DNA of 64,000 bases. Origin: Prinsepia uniflora. Taxonomy: Eukaryota > Streptophyta > Magnoliopsida > Rosales > Rosaceae. This document shows, piece by piece, positions 22,208-34,673 of the stretch (positions are counted from its first letter, which is position 1; each line of letters starts with the position of its first letter). The stretch spans positions 62,553,864 through 62,617,863 of the forward strand of contig CM064876.1 in NCBI GenBank assembly GCA_032719365.1. The letters are read 5' to 3'. Both the position numbers and the translations under genes were made by a program. The notes under the pieces were generated by a model. The model did no database searches, was not told where the DNA came from, and saw only the letters and a list, made by a program, of their open reading frames with translations.

Positions 22208-23350
22208 TCACTCAAGTATCAAAATATCGATATCAACGGATATATCGTTAGTCAAATTTATGGATATCTCATCCCAAATATCGATATTATTTACGGTCAA
22301 CAAAAATGATGAAAAATTTGATTTAAAAGTTGAAAATTTGGAATGAAACTTTGGGAAAAACTTAAATACCCAATTATGGTTATATATGACTAATAAAAAA
22401 TATAAAATGACTTTGATATAATAAATATATGATGAATAATATGACACAATAAGGTTCTGCCGATGACTAGTAATATAAAAATTTAAACATAAACATAAAT
22501 TGAAGTGAATTACTATAATTGAATGTTAATATAATTAAAAACATAACAATAAACCTAAAAAAAAATTTGAATGGAAGAAAAATTATAAAATGAGTAAATA
22601 TATTTAAAATTGAAAAAAAAATGATAAAAAAATAGAGTCAATTTTTGTTCAAAAATTGGAAAGGATTGATATATTTAAAATTGGAAAGGATTGATATATT
22701 TAAAATTGGAAAGGATTGATATTTTTAAAATTGAAAATGATTGATATATTTAAAATTGGAAAAAATGACAAATATAGTTCAAAATAAGGAAAAAATGACA
22801 AATATAATTCAAAATAAGGAATAAATGAAAAATATAGTTCAAAATAAGAAATAAATAAAAAGAAAAAAGGAAAAAAAAAGGCAGCAAAAGAGAAAGAAAA
22901 AAAAAGCCATCATGCGCAAAAGAAAGAAAAAGAAAAAAGAAAGGCATCCGCGCCTTGGGGGAATCGAACTTGGGTGGGGTGCAACTGTTTTTAAATAAAA
23001 ACAGCTACAACCAACTCTACTAACTTGACTGATTGAAATATTAGGCAACCAAGTAATATATAAAGTGTACTTACTGACTTAAAACACTCATCTTCTATTT
23101 TGCGCGGGCCTGCTATTTGGGTTTTTTGACCAGGCGGCATGACCCGGCTGTAACTTGATGGTTTTACGTCCGATTTTCATGAAATTTGTTTCTCTCTCGA
23201 TCGTTTTAATGAAATAAGGAGATCGATGGGCTTAAAACAAGGAAAAATGTCGATATTTCACTCAATTTCTTCCCCCCTCCCCCTCTTAGCTGCCGCTGAC
23301 CAATTTTGACGATATATCGGCCCTATCGGTCGATATTTCAATCCCTGCAT
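22208..23350. repeat. ATATCG-bounded repeat with a tRNA-like internal segment
   Basis: The left part (AAATATCGATATC at about 22219) and the right end (complement GAAATATCGACC...GATATATCGTC, 23308-23342) form degenerate inverted ends. 22208-22445 is an inverted relative of 10700-10980. On the minus strand at 22950-23035 lie an A-box-like TTAGTAGAGTTGG and a B-box-like AGTTCGATTCCCC, spaced as in a tRNA with an enlarged middle, so a tRNA-derived piece may be included. No transposase is visible. Confidence 0.45.
22664..22860 (+). repeat. Two minisatellites, 25-bp and about 30-bp units
   Basis: GATTGATATATTTAAAATTG plus GGAAAG-type ends repeats about four times (22664-22763) with small changes. 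It is followed directly by about three copies of an AAATGACAAATATAGTTC-type unit (22759-22855), which grade into A-rich sequence. Confidence 0.8.
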
Positions 23351-23351
23351 C

Positions 23352-24010
23352 CACTACAAAAAAAAATTCATTTGCCTAACGGAATTTTCTCCGACAGAGG
23401 GAATACCTGACGAATCTTGCTCTATCAGACGAATATCGCGCCGTAAGCGCGAAAAAAATTGTTAACCTTGCCACGAAATTTAATTTTGCTCAACGAATCT
23501 TGCATCGTTTTTTAGGTGATATGACTTTACCCAACGAATCTATCTTAATTTGTCGAGAAAACCTCTAATCCAACGGCTTGTTACCCGACGAATTTTAATA
23601 TTGTTCGACGAATTTTATTGTTACCCGGCAATACTATATTCGGAAAACCTCTAGATTACTAATATGAAATTTGATATTGTTTATCTTATACAATTTTAAA
23701 TAACTCAAAAATTATTTAACTAGCTAGGTTGCTTTTTAGCTGGCCAATAGTGACCAGCAGTACTATATTCGTGAACTTAAATTGTGCTTGAAATTAGCTA
23801 GGTTGCCCGGCCAATTAGTAGGTTTTCAGCAAATAATTAAGTTCGAAAACATATCTTTGGGAAGTCTATAAAAGACGTACGTAATAATTGAATATAAAAT
23901 ATAATAACACAAAACTTTATCATTATGTGAATCGAATCCGAAATTTCATATTTACATACCAAAGAGAGAAATAGACCGTTCTTAATCAGTGGTGGTGGTG
24001 GTGGTACAAA
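23352..24010 (+). mobile_element. One end of a second CACTA transposon
   Basis: CACTACAAAAAAAAATTC at 23352 is a CACTA terminus. Subterminal words CGACGAAT, CCGACGAA, CAACGAATC and CGAGAAAA recur up to about 23645. No opposite end is found before the aquaporin gene. The repeat words differ from those of the remnant at 5252, so the two belong to different CACTA families. 23650-24010 shows nothing recognisable. Confidence 0.65.
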
Positions 24011-24095
24011 CTTATTCAATATTCCCTAATTAATTGCATATCAATTTCTAGTACTTGTTTGTTTTGTTTGGTCAATAGTACCTGTAAGTTTGTTG

Positions 24096-24105
24096 CTATA
24101 TATAC
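24096..24105 (+). promoter_or_regulatory. TATA box of the aquaporin gene
   Basis: CTATATATAC lies about 135 bp before the aquaporin start codon, a normal distance for a plant promoter with a roughly 100-nt leader. No other TATA-like motif is closer on this strand. Confidence 0.6.
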
Positions 24106-24239
24106 GTGAGTAGGCCTTTTGTGGCATTTGAGCCTTGTTGATCTTCTCCGCCAACTTATCTTTTTCCTCTTTCCTCTACCATATTATTCTACATTCAGGG
24201 CTTTTTCATTTAACAGTTAGGGCTGCCATATTCTTCAAA

Positions 24240-25898
24240 ATGGCCGGAATAGCATTTGGGCGGTTTGATGATTCTTTCAGTTTGGGGTCCTTGAAGGCCT
24301 ACCTTGCTGAGTTCATCTCAACCTTGCTCTTTGTTTTCGCAGGAGTTGGTTCAGCCATAGCTTACAGTAATTCTTTTACCCTTATATAGTACCGATAATT
24401 AACATAGGTTAAGATTTCGATTTCATACAGAAAATTAGTTTAATATTTTTATTTATTATTATTTTTATTGGTCCAGATAAGTTGACATCGGATGCTGCTC
24501 TTGACCCTGCTGGGCTAGTAGCCGTGGCGATTGCCCATGGCTTTGCTCTCTTTGTTGCAGTCTCAGTTGCCGCCAACATCTCCGGTGGCCATGTGAATCC
24601 AGCTGTCACCTTCGGATTGGCTCTTGGTGGCCATATCACTATCCTCACCGGCATCTTCTACTGGATTGCCCAGCTTGTTGGTGCCATCGTAGCAGCCTTC
24701 ATCCTCAAGTTCGTCACTGGAGGCTTGGTAAGATTTCATTTGTTCAAAATTATTCACAATCGTAGCGCATGCAATGACACTTTTGTCCATCCTAAACTGG
24801 GCAATTCTGTCATTTTGGTGCTCTTACGTTAAGAGTGACATGGGACATATATAGTTCTTGCGGTAGATCACTTATACGGCCACCTATGTCCCTGCACCCT
24901 GCTAAGTGCTAACGCAACACCGTACACTCTCGCCTATTTTTGAAATTCCAAAACAAGAACTTTATTTAATAGATTTAATGGCAAATCTGAAATAAAATAT
25001 AGATGTACTGTTGATCCCGAACTTTAGTCATTTACAAAAAATAATTAGGGATCGATACGAGCGACCGACAATGTTTGTTATGAACTTAGAACTTTACTTA
25101 TTATTAACAAAAAGGTATTAACACTTAAAATACCATGTCGATTCCTTGAACCCAAAAAAAAAAACATGTCATGTCGATCAAATGTATTGATTAACAATTT
25201 TCGTGATATCTTAATTCGTTCAAATTAAATATGGAAAGAAATCTCATATTTAAAAAAAGAAAAAATCCACAAAATATAACTTTCGTATAGCCTTTTTTTT
25301 TTCCTTTAGAAAATTACTTCATTTAAAAATGAAGCATTATAAAAGTCTGACGTGTTAAAAATAAAAATCTTATTTTTTTGAATATCGATACAATTTTGAC
25401 AATTTTTAAAAGAGCCTATATATTATTTTTAAACTGGCCCCAAGTAAGTTTATAAAAAGGTGATTAAATAGTTCAATTTCAGTGAAATTAAGTTGGTTCA
25501 AAGTGAAGTAACTATGAATTTGTGTTCAGACAACTCCCACCCACAGTTTGGCTACTGGAGTTGGAGTCATTGAAGGAGTAGTGTTCGAGATTATCATCAC
25601 CTTTGGTTTGGTCTACACTGTGTATGCAACAGCAGCTGACCCCAAGAAGGGCTCATTGGGGACAATTGCCCCCATTGCCATTGGTTTCATTGTTGGAGCT
25701 AACATCTTGGCCGCCGGCCCTTTCTCCGGCGGCTCAATGAACCCAGCCCGCTCATTCGGCCCTGCCGTTGCCAGCGGCGACTTCCACGACAACTGGATCT
25801 ACTGGGTTGGTCCCCTTATTGGTGGTGGCCTCGCTGGCCTTATCTATGGCAATGTGTTTATCCACACAGAACACACACCCTTAGTCAGCGAATACTGA
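24240..25898 (+). CDS. TIP2: Tonoplast intrinsic protein, TIP2 (delta-TIP) type aquaporin
   Basis: Three exons, 24240-24366, 24477-24727 and 25530-25898, join to 248 residues with GT-AG introns of 110 and 802 bp. Length and order match plant TIPs: six membrane segments and two half-helices with NPA motifs (NPAVT in exon 2, NPARS in exon 3). The start MAGIAFGRFDDSFSLGSLKA and the NKLTSDAALDP block are characteristic of TIP2;1/TIP2;2. The pore-selectivity residues expected for TIP2 are visible: His in AIAHGFALF, Ile in TIAPIAIGF, Gly in PFSGGSMNPAR, and the Arg after the second NPA. The family moves water, and in TIP2s also ammonia, across the vacuolar membrane. No frameshift or stop is seen, so the gene looks functional. 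The paralog number within TIP2 is not certain. Confidence 0.95.
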
Positions 25899-27169
25899 TT
25901 TGGTTTATGAGATTGTTAAATGTGTTTCCTACTCTAATTTGGGTTTCCTAATAAGAGGAGTAAGAGCAATTTTTTTGCTTTTGCTTCTTTTTATTTATCT
26001 TTTGAGTTTGAATTATGTATTCTCAGCTTAACCTCAGCTCCATTTTCATGTGTTATTTGTAAATGATCGAATCCCATTTGTAGGCCACCTTTTCATTGTG
26101 AGAAATTAAAGAATTAAGTTGGTGAAGCATGGCCACTCTTTTTTCTCAAGGATAAAATGGTTCATGCCAGTGATAAGGATCGAAAGAGTATGTGAAATGA
26201 TAATTTGATAATGTTGGGTGACGTCGTCAGGTTAAAACATTTTTTTCCATTGGAAAAAAGTACAATTCTCATTGTTGAAAAAGAATTCCAAAAAAGATGC
26301 ATAAATATGATCTCATTAATACCTTATTAGAAATCTTGATACGATGAAGAAAAACAGTATTATATATATACTATAAATATATTGTTTATAACATCAATTT
26401 GACCGACCATTAGGAGGAAAACCAACGTCACAGAGCCTCGGAAATCCTCTGATCGGTCTACCAAAACCAGCTGGAAAAAATGCCATATCTCTCCCCAAGG
26501 CCCTCGTAATTAGCCTCTTTTGGTTGGCACCCTTGGTTAGCACACTCACCCACACTAGAGGAATGTTGCCCTAATGCGCTAGCAAAGCACCATCACTTGT
26601 TCATCATCGTAGAACCTTTGGACACATGTCACCATCGTGAAAGGTGGCTTGGATCTCACTCCGGTAGGGTTTTAACTACCATATTTATTACTACTATAAA
26701 TATAAAACACACTCTCCAATAAATAGTAAATATTAATTCCTTGCCCTTATACTGCCCAATTCATGTATGATTTCATTTCGCTTACTAACTTGAGCATTAG
26801 GGTCCATTAGACTGGCACTCCACTAATGTCAAGTGCCCTTCTTAATGTCAAGTGCCCTTCTTATTGTCTCACAATTCTCTCAACATACTAAAAGAAAAAA
26901 ATACTAGTAATCTACAAGATCGTACTCCGTTAGTTTCATTTTGGATCAAACACATATATACAAATTTACATATCAATTAATTAGACATAAACAAGTTTGT
27001 TAACCAAGACCTTCCTCTAACCACACAATCATTTTTAGAACGGCAAGAGAATAGAGCAAGATGATGGTGACTGATCAGTTGCACAATGTTTACACCTGAA
27101 AAATTCCCTCTGGGCCAAAGACAATGGCTCACGAAAATTAAATGCCCAAAACAGATAAACAAGCCCAGC
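25899..27169. other. Aquaporin 3' flank and intergenic DNA
   Basis: The 3' UTR probably extends to about 26110. A direct 19-bp duplication (AATGTCAAGTGCCCTTCTT) is at about 26826-26863. No second gene, RNA gene or clear transposon is recognised between the aquaporin and the LTR at 27175. Confidence 0.5.
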
Positions 27170-27174
27170 CCGAG

Positions 27175-30100
27175 TGTCAGGACCCGTCCCAATCCCCCCC
27201 GGGATTAACGCGGGAAGACTTTGATCTCGTCTGACACGGAGTGTCAGACAAGAGAATTTCCGCCATTAGCCCTCTCGGGCCATCAGAGTACGCCAGGATC
27301 CGGAGGAGGTATGTGATATCTCGGTCTCTGCTACAGTCTACATCCACTGTCAACCTGAGGGCAGGCAAAACATTAAAAGTTGTGGGTGGACAAAACAAGA
27401 GTTTAAATAAAAACACTTCGTAAGAATACATTTGAACCCTTCACTAAAAAGCATGCATGCATTCGAAAACCGTTTAACCAGAAGAACCATATGTGGGAAC
27501 TAAGCCCAAAGCCAAAATGAAACCAACCATAAGGAACCAACCATACGGGCCACTGCCCAAATCCATGTGGGACTCAGCCCCAAACCTGTATACATCACAT
27601 AGCATATCTTATATATACATATAAATCACACAACCAATCCTGTCACGGTTTCCAAAGCTACGCGCGTGCTACCCGAAGTCTCAAGCCCAAGTCTCTCAGG
27701 GTCACCCAGGTCAGTGTCCGTAGACCAATGACCCTCCCTGAGGTTATAATCCAAGCCCTCCTGAGAATAAGGTACCCAACGGGGGCGACTCCACTCAGTT
27801 AGTGCTCCGTGACTACTCCGGGGTCCACCCAGGCCAACGACCCTCCCCGGAGGAGACATTCCAAGTAAAGAAAGGTACTTGAATATATATATATATATAG
27901 AAAACATCCTTAGAACCTTTCAAAGGATTCATGCTTGGTCCCCAAAGACCGTCATGTATCATAAAATCCTTTCAAGGGTTCATGCCCGGTTCCCATAAAC
28001 CGTCATGAACCCAGAAATCCATTTAGGGTCCCCGACCCGAAATCATAAACGTACAGTAACTAGGTCTCGTGCCCGAACATATGCCTCAACTGGGCATCGT
28101 GCCCGATATCTCAAGGTCAGTCACGACTCCGACCGTAGTGATGCGTGCAACCATCTATCCAGGATCGCCCTCAATCCTGGTAGGTTGCCGTGAACGTATC
28201 AACCGACGCGACCACCACAAGATCATGGTACACCTATCACCGATCGATATCCTGAACCGTCAGCACTCCGAAGTCGAGCCTCCCCTGGCTGCTCGACGAC
28301 GGTACGTGCCGTGACCTCTCCGGAAGGAACACATCCCAATCCGGAGGCGAGCGTCGTATCGTCTGTCGCCGTGCACGTAGCACTCGTCGCGACCACGATT
28401 CAGACTCGTAGGTCATCAATGGCGTCATATGCCCGAGATAAAACCAAATGGGTCTCATACCTGAGTTTATCCTTTTGAAATCCAAAATCATTTCATTTAA
28501 ACCAATAAAGAAATGCAAACCCGTATCGGCACCGTATAGGACTGAAACCTCGAAATACGTGCCAATACGTATCCACACACAAATTCACTCATGGTACAAA
28601 AAACATGTATTAAAACATATAATAAACATTTATTCATGCACCAATTTAGAAAACAAGGTCCACTCACAGACCGTTCGAGCTGCCGCATCGATACGCGTGC
28701 AATACGGTTCTCCCGGCCAATCATCGTCACTGGGACTCCCAAACCTGTCCAAATTGTAATAGAGGGTTACTAACTACTTAACTAACCCCTCAATAAAGCC
28801 CTGTAATTTTTCCAAATTTTTAACTATTATTAAAGTCGATCTTAAACCTTCCGCTATCCCGAACATTATCGAGACGGTGTCCGATCGACACAAAACCAGT
28901 CTCAAAATGTTCGTTACATCAAATAGAGTGTTTCACATGTTGAACAATTCCCCAAATTACTGTTCACGCACCCTCACGCGCCTCAAGAAAGTCCTGCGCG
29001 TGGGCCTCACGCTCCAAGACACTATTCATCGTCATCAAGCTCTGTCGAACCAGTCTGACTGTTTTGAACTGGCCGAACCGGTCTGGACAGGTCCAGCACC
29101 CAAACTCGTCCATTTTCGGTCCATTTTCCTTCCTTTCTATTCCTAAAGTTTCCCCTACTCAAACCTAGTCTTTCTAGCTATTAAAACACAGAAGGGATCG
29201 AAGAAAACCGTACCTTCAAGATCAATCATGGCGATGGCGAGTTCCTTCGCCGTTGACCGTCGTTTCTAGCCGTCCAAGCACTCGAAACCCATTGTATTTG
29301 CCTCACCGGACCACCAGAAACATACCCCAAACGTTAGGTTCGATCAAAAGCCAATAGAACCCAAGTTTCGAATTTCAAAACCAAAGCCTACCTTCTCGGT
29401 TCTCCGGCCAACGTGCGTGTCGACCCTCGCCATCAACGCCACTATCACGCTTCCTTCATCAACACCTCTCACTCTCTCAGTCATGCTTAAGGTGTCTCAC
29501 ACAAACACAAGATATGGTGGTGAGGTTGTGTGTTTTGTTTGAAAATGGAAAATGAAGAAATGGGGTATTCGGGTTGTGGGAAAACAGAGAAGGAGATGAT
29601 AGTGATCAGGTGAGAGAGAGAGAGAGGGAGAATAAATGGAGGGTTGAGATTTAGAGACTAAATGAGATGGATGGTGGAGATTGAAGGTTGTTAGGGATTA
29701 AAATATAAAATAATCAAATTAATATTATTTAATTTGATAGATCCACAAATTAGGGGTTTGGGCCAATGGGATGAGTGACACTTGTCACTCATCCATGGGT
29801 CCCACCTAAAATATCTGCCCAATCAGAATAAGCCACCTCATTATCGCCTCGTAAAGCATGCATAATGAAATCGAAATTCCGTGACCCATAACTTTCCCGT
29901 TCGAAGTCCGATTTCAGCGTGTCGCCTGTCTACGGATTCGTATCGTCCCGATCTATGTAAAAGTCTTCGGCCCTAGGCCATCGGACCTCCCGGTCCAAAA
30001 GTCAACTAGTTGCCTCCTTTTAAACCAAATTACCAAAGTACCCTTGAACTTCCGAACGTCATAACTTTTTCCTCGAATGTCGGAATCGAACGTGCCACCT

Positions 30101-30295
30101 GTCTATGAACTCGTGACGTCTTGAACTACGTCACAGTCATCAACCAAAGTGCATTTGACCACCTGAACAAAAAGTCAACATTTTACCCACGACTAGAGGC
30201 AAAATAGTCATTTCGCATCGCTCGCTCGATTTCGCTCAACTAATCACCGATTAACCTCACTAATCAAATCTCGGAATTCAGGACGGGTCGTTACA
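27175..30295 (-). mobile_element. Solo LTR, inverted copy of the 1947-5056 family
   Basis: On the plus strand it runs from TGTCAGGACCCGTCCC to GGACGGGTCGTTACA, 3121 bp. Flanks CCGAG (27170-27174) and ACGAG (30296-30300) are a TSD with one change. It shares most blocks with 1947-5056: a terminal hairpin (27229-27249, perfect 9-bp stem, loop GGA), acceptor-side box (27380-27391), TA-rich tract (27884-27898), hairpins GGGT/ACCC and GGGC/GCCC (28025-28100), donor-like GTCCACTCACAG complement (28658-28669), and the GCGCGTG hairpin with one decayed arm (28996-29014). The middle of its hairpin array is replaced by unrelated CpG-rich DNA at 28098-28433. Confidence 0.9.
28098..28433. other. CpG-rich, dyad-rich module inside the solo LTR
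   Basis: This stretch has no counterpart in the sister LTR at 1947-5056, where the 5-3-5 hairpin array lies. It is unusually rich in CG dinucleotides for retroelement DNA. It still contains strong dyads, for example CCAGGAT/ATCCTGG, GTCGAG/CTCGAC, CTCCGGA/TCCGGAG, GGTTG/CAACC and ACGG/CCGT. Open frames crossing it show no recognisable protein. Confidence 0.6.
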
Positions 30296-30300
30296 ACGAG

Positions 30301-31129
30301 CAACTTAGAACATGGAAAACAAGAAAGTATGGGTGGCACTGACACGCGAAGAAAACATATGCAATTGAGAGCATTTCAATGGAAAAAGGGCAGCATGGGA
30401 CCCACATGGGACTTGACTAGGTAAACTAAGAGCTTCACTGGCTATAAATAGAGAACAACCTAGTTTCTCAAATGACTGACAATAAACAATCAAACTTAGA
30501 AAATTGATCTTCACCAATTTCTGAACCTATGAACACCTTTAATCAAGGTTTCATGATTTCAAAAGGTTGGCCCTTATGGCAGAAACTGCTTCTTTCGACC
30601 TAAAAAATCAAGATGCACCTTCTCTTCTCACCTTTCAAGGCATTTGTGCAACAGCCTAACCATCTTTCTAACCCCTCTAGCAGTAATGTCATAGTGGTTG
30701 GCTTCCCCTCCCTACATTAACCTTATTTTTGACCGCTCAGTGTCATAAGGGTTGCCCTCTTTTCGACTGCCTGTTCTTAGATTATCGATAAAGGTTCACA
30801 GAAGATTAACCTTCTTTATGACCATTCAGTGTCATAAGAGTTGATTATATCAACTACCGGCTCATAGAAAGTCATTCCGACTACTGGCTCATGGAAAGTA
30901 ATCGACTACTAATTCACAGAAAGTCATCACGACTATTGATTCACGGAAAGTCATTTCGACTACCAATTTAAGGAAAGTCATACTCACTACCAATTCACGG
31001 AAATTCATCCCGACTGCCAACTCATGGCCGGTCACCATGGGACTCAATTCTTATTTTCTACGTTTTTCTGTCGTTTTTGAGTGCTCTGCCATTTTATGGA
31101 ATGATACTTGACTAATATTCATTTCAGTT
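30301..31129. repeat. Intergenic DNA with a degenerate tandem repeat at 30830-31030
   Basis: A unit of about 33 bp, approximately CGACTACTGGCTCATGGAAA followed by GTCATTC, recurs about six times with substitutions. It may belong to the left LTR of the element beginning near 31130, whose outer edge is unclear. No gene is seen. Confidence 0.5.
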
Positions 31130-31899
31130 GATGATTTCTAAAATTTCTTGCTTGATACGGGCTTAAATACGAAAGAAATAATTTCCTTTTTTGTACTTAT
31201 CATTTTATTTAATATTCAATTCAATACTTTTACATTCTTGTACTTGTACTTCCGTTTCCATTTCAATATACACCATCCAAGTGTGGTTTGCGACTTACCA
31301 AGTCGAGATACAATTTTTGTGCATTGGTTCGAATACTTTGATTTCGATTTGAGAAAATGCAAGGCCATCGACTGTTTAACTACTGAAATAACAACGTCGT
31401 TGAATTGAATATCATGACAAAATAACCTTTCGAACTTGGGTTACACTAGAGAAGAAAATATTTTTAAGTCCTTGAAAAAGGCATAGAAAAGAATAGTTCA
31501 TGCTAATTCTTGTCTACTTGCCTCACAATTGTTTTGATCAGAAAAAAAGTTCTTGGGCAAAAAACGGAACCCATTTACAGTGTCTAGTAGCAATTCTTTA
31601 CTAGTGGCACACTTTCACCTGATTTTAAAAGCCCATTCTCTTCCTGGTCTGCCTATCTAGGAATAGACCATGGATATAGGTTCATCCCACTCAGCCCATC
31701 AAGCATCTCTACACCTCACCATTCACAAGAAAGAGATCCATGCGAGTGGTCCTCCACCCTCGCTCCAAAGACCAGGTTTTGCATGGAGGCCCAACAAGGG
31801 TTGCCTTGAGACATTTGACTCCTAAAACGAGAAAAACATTTTGGGCAGGAACATAATCTAGCATGCCCAATGAGACTTTTTTTAGTGCATGCCCAATTT

Positions 31900-33640
31900 C
31901 AGGTATACTCAACGATACCGAGATGCTAAAGGGAGAGTTTTAAAGGACCTTTCTCAAGGGATGGCTCCTGACTTACCAACCGCGCAAGCTGACATAGAGC
32001 CACTACTTGATGGAGCATTGGGGGATAACACTAATTACGTCATGGCTAGGGAGTAGCTCGCTAAGATCTACAAGGATATCTGAGCCTTTATCAATTTACA
32101 GATTGAGGCTATGAATCGCCATGTTCAAGACCTATCTAGTCGCGACACGGCTTCAAACAAGAACATTAATGTTCCAACACCGGGGACCACAAAACCTGAC
32201 AAAGGCAAGAGTCATATGGAGTCAGAAGCATCAGTTTTGGAGCCCCTATTCTCGATACTACCTTTCCCAAGAAGAGCGAGTTTTGAGATCCCGGAGACAA
32301 GCAGAGTTCGTTAGGAGGGAAAACCAGCCACCTAACAGTTGAGGAGAGAGAAACCAGAGTTCGATACTGCCCATAAACTACTTTCTAGAAACCAGCCACC
32401 TAACAGTCGGGGAGAGAGAAAACTTGCAATCTCGCAGAAGACCAGAAGCATACTGAATTCCTGGAGGAATTCGATCTTGATGATGTAGGATCGGACGAGG
32501 AGCCTCCCCTTTATAGAGGGCCATCCCACGCTACAGAGTACCAGGCCCTCATGAATGAAATGAAAGAACTAAGGCGTCTAATAACAGACCAACCAGCACA
32601 TCCTTGGAAAATTAATTTCTTGGCCTATAGAAAGCCTTATCCAGCTTACGTAGACCGGGACAACCCTTTCCCTAGGAATTTCAAGTCGCCAACATTCACA
32701 CTCTTTAATGGAGATTCCAGCACATCATTCTTGGAACACATTGGGAGGTTCTCATCCCAATGTATGGCTGTTGAAGATAACCTTTACCTCAAGTTACAGT
32801 TGTTTAGTAGTTCCCTGTTTGGGGATACTTTCTCTTAGTACACTTCATTACCTAAAGCATCCATTCATACCGGGGGGAAATGGAAGCCAAATTCCATGAG
32901 GAATTCTACAAGATTAAGCCCGAGGTCACTATCAGCGACCTGACCTCCCTTAGTCAGTGTGTGCATAGGACCCCGAAGGACTTCATCGCTAGGTTCAAAA
33001 GGCTGAAATCAAGTGTAGATTTCCTATCAACAGTACCTAGATGGTGGCTATTGCACAACGAGCCTTGAGATTTTCCCTCAAGAATAAGTTCGATGACATT
33101 ACCTTTTCTAACCTCCAAAAGACTGTGGTGTCAACAACTAGATTCGAAAGGCTGCTTGAGGAAGAACAACAGAAAAGGCATAACTCTAAAGTTCCACCGC
33201 TCTATAAAAATAAAATCTCTGTGTACTAATTGGAGCACCGGGAAATTCAAGAAGAATTCAAGACAACGGAAGAGGAACATGAGTTAGAAGTGGTAACGAT
33301 CGAGATCCAGACTCTAGGGAATAACCAGTGACCCCCAGATCATTATTAAAACCTACTCAGGAATAGAAGCCAGTCATGTGAAGCGGCGCCCTATTCGCAA
33401 ATAAAACACCAATGCTTGGTTCCTATTCGTTTGACCTTACCAAGGCGGGAGAAATCTATGATAAGCATGTAAGGGCTATGGTAATCAAACTGTATTCCAA
33501 GCAAGAATTGTCCAAATCCGAACATCTTAAAAGCAAACAATTTTGTAAATGGTACGTTTCATTACACCATGGCACATCCAATTGTGTTCAATTCAGGGAT
33601 ATAATGTAGAGGCTAAACATGGGCACATTGTGTTACCACC
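31900..33640 (+). pseudogene. Tat-like gag remnant
   Basis: Open stretches in changing frames encode a Gag: an FKSPTFTLFNGDSSTSFLEH block (about 32680-32740), then EAKFHEEFYKIKPEVTISDL, a PKDFIARFKRLKS block and VAIAQRALRFSLKNKF (32880-33090), and CKWYVSLHHGTSNCVQFRDI (33543-33600), the usual Gag C-terminal segment of this group. At least three frame changes and several stops make it non-coding. Confidence 0.75.
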
Positions 33641-34673
33641 AATACCTAAGGCCCCGATGGGGAGTAAATACGAATCTATTCTTGACACCGTCAGTCAATA
33701 TGGTCAATCTCGGATGGTCTCAAAAAGAGACCAAGTCAGTAAAATAAAAGCAATCACACAATGACTAAATCAGACCAGTGTTTGCCACATATAAGGATAA
33801 AAAAAAAAGTGTTATGAAGAGAGTGACAAACAAAATATGTTTCTACGACCTCAACTCCAGGTGTTAAAGTAAGGTCGAGATGCTCCAAGCAAGGTTAAGA
33901 TGGGATTCCTCTTGACGTACCTGAATGGAAACATGGTCCGCATGTGCCCAAAACTAAGAAGCCACAAGGTTCCACATCTAAAAAATTAGGAGATGCTGGA
34001 AGGAAGCAAGGACGGGTGGCTAGCCAGTAACTGGTGGACAGATTGATCAACAAAAGTCTTAAGGTAAAAAGACAGTTCCTCCGAATAGGGCCACCAAAAT
34101 GGCCAAACCTTTCAAAGGCACAATCCAGGAGAGAAAGTGGTATATGGCAGGAAATGATGGAAAGCTAGCCAAGGAGTTAGGGAGAACTGTCAAAATAAGG
34201 ATTTAGAGATAGTATGAGGCATACCTTCATACTAAGAAGAGCTTGGGGGAAAGGCCTCTCAAAGAGCCAACGACACCTCCAGCAACTAGAAATGAGATAA
34301 CTACTCCTCCCAAGATAAACAAGAAGGATAAGAATGATCGAAATGGAGATACGTAATTGGGAGAAAACAACGTGTAAACGAAGAACATGTAGTTTCTAGT
34401 GCAGAGAGAAAATAGGAGGCAAAGACATTAGAAATTGGGTTGGTACTATGCCATTGGGGTATTCGATTACACATCTTTGAAATTGTGGGAAATCCCAATT
34501 CAACCATACTTGGACCACCCAAAGAGGACCATTCAGAGGAGCTGATTTCGTGGGATGAAGAACTATGGAACGCAAGATGATTTATAGGTGGGCCAAGATG
34601 AGGGGTCACAGGGCTATGTTGGGATGAGATGGCAACACCTCAGCTAGTGGCCTCTACTCTAGAGTGGGACTCC

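Noticed and set aside
24409..24790. Minus-strand open frames across the aquaporin exons
   Set aside because: They mirror GC-rich coding exons of the TIP2 gene and show no protein family of their own.
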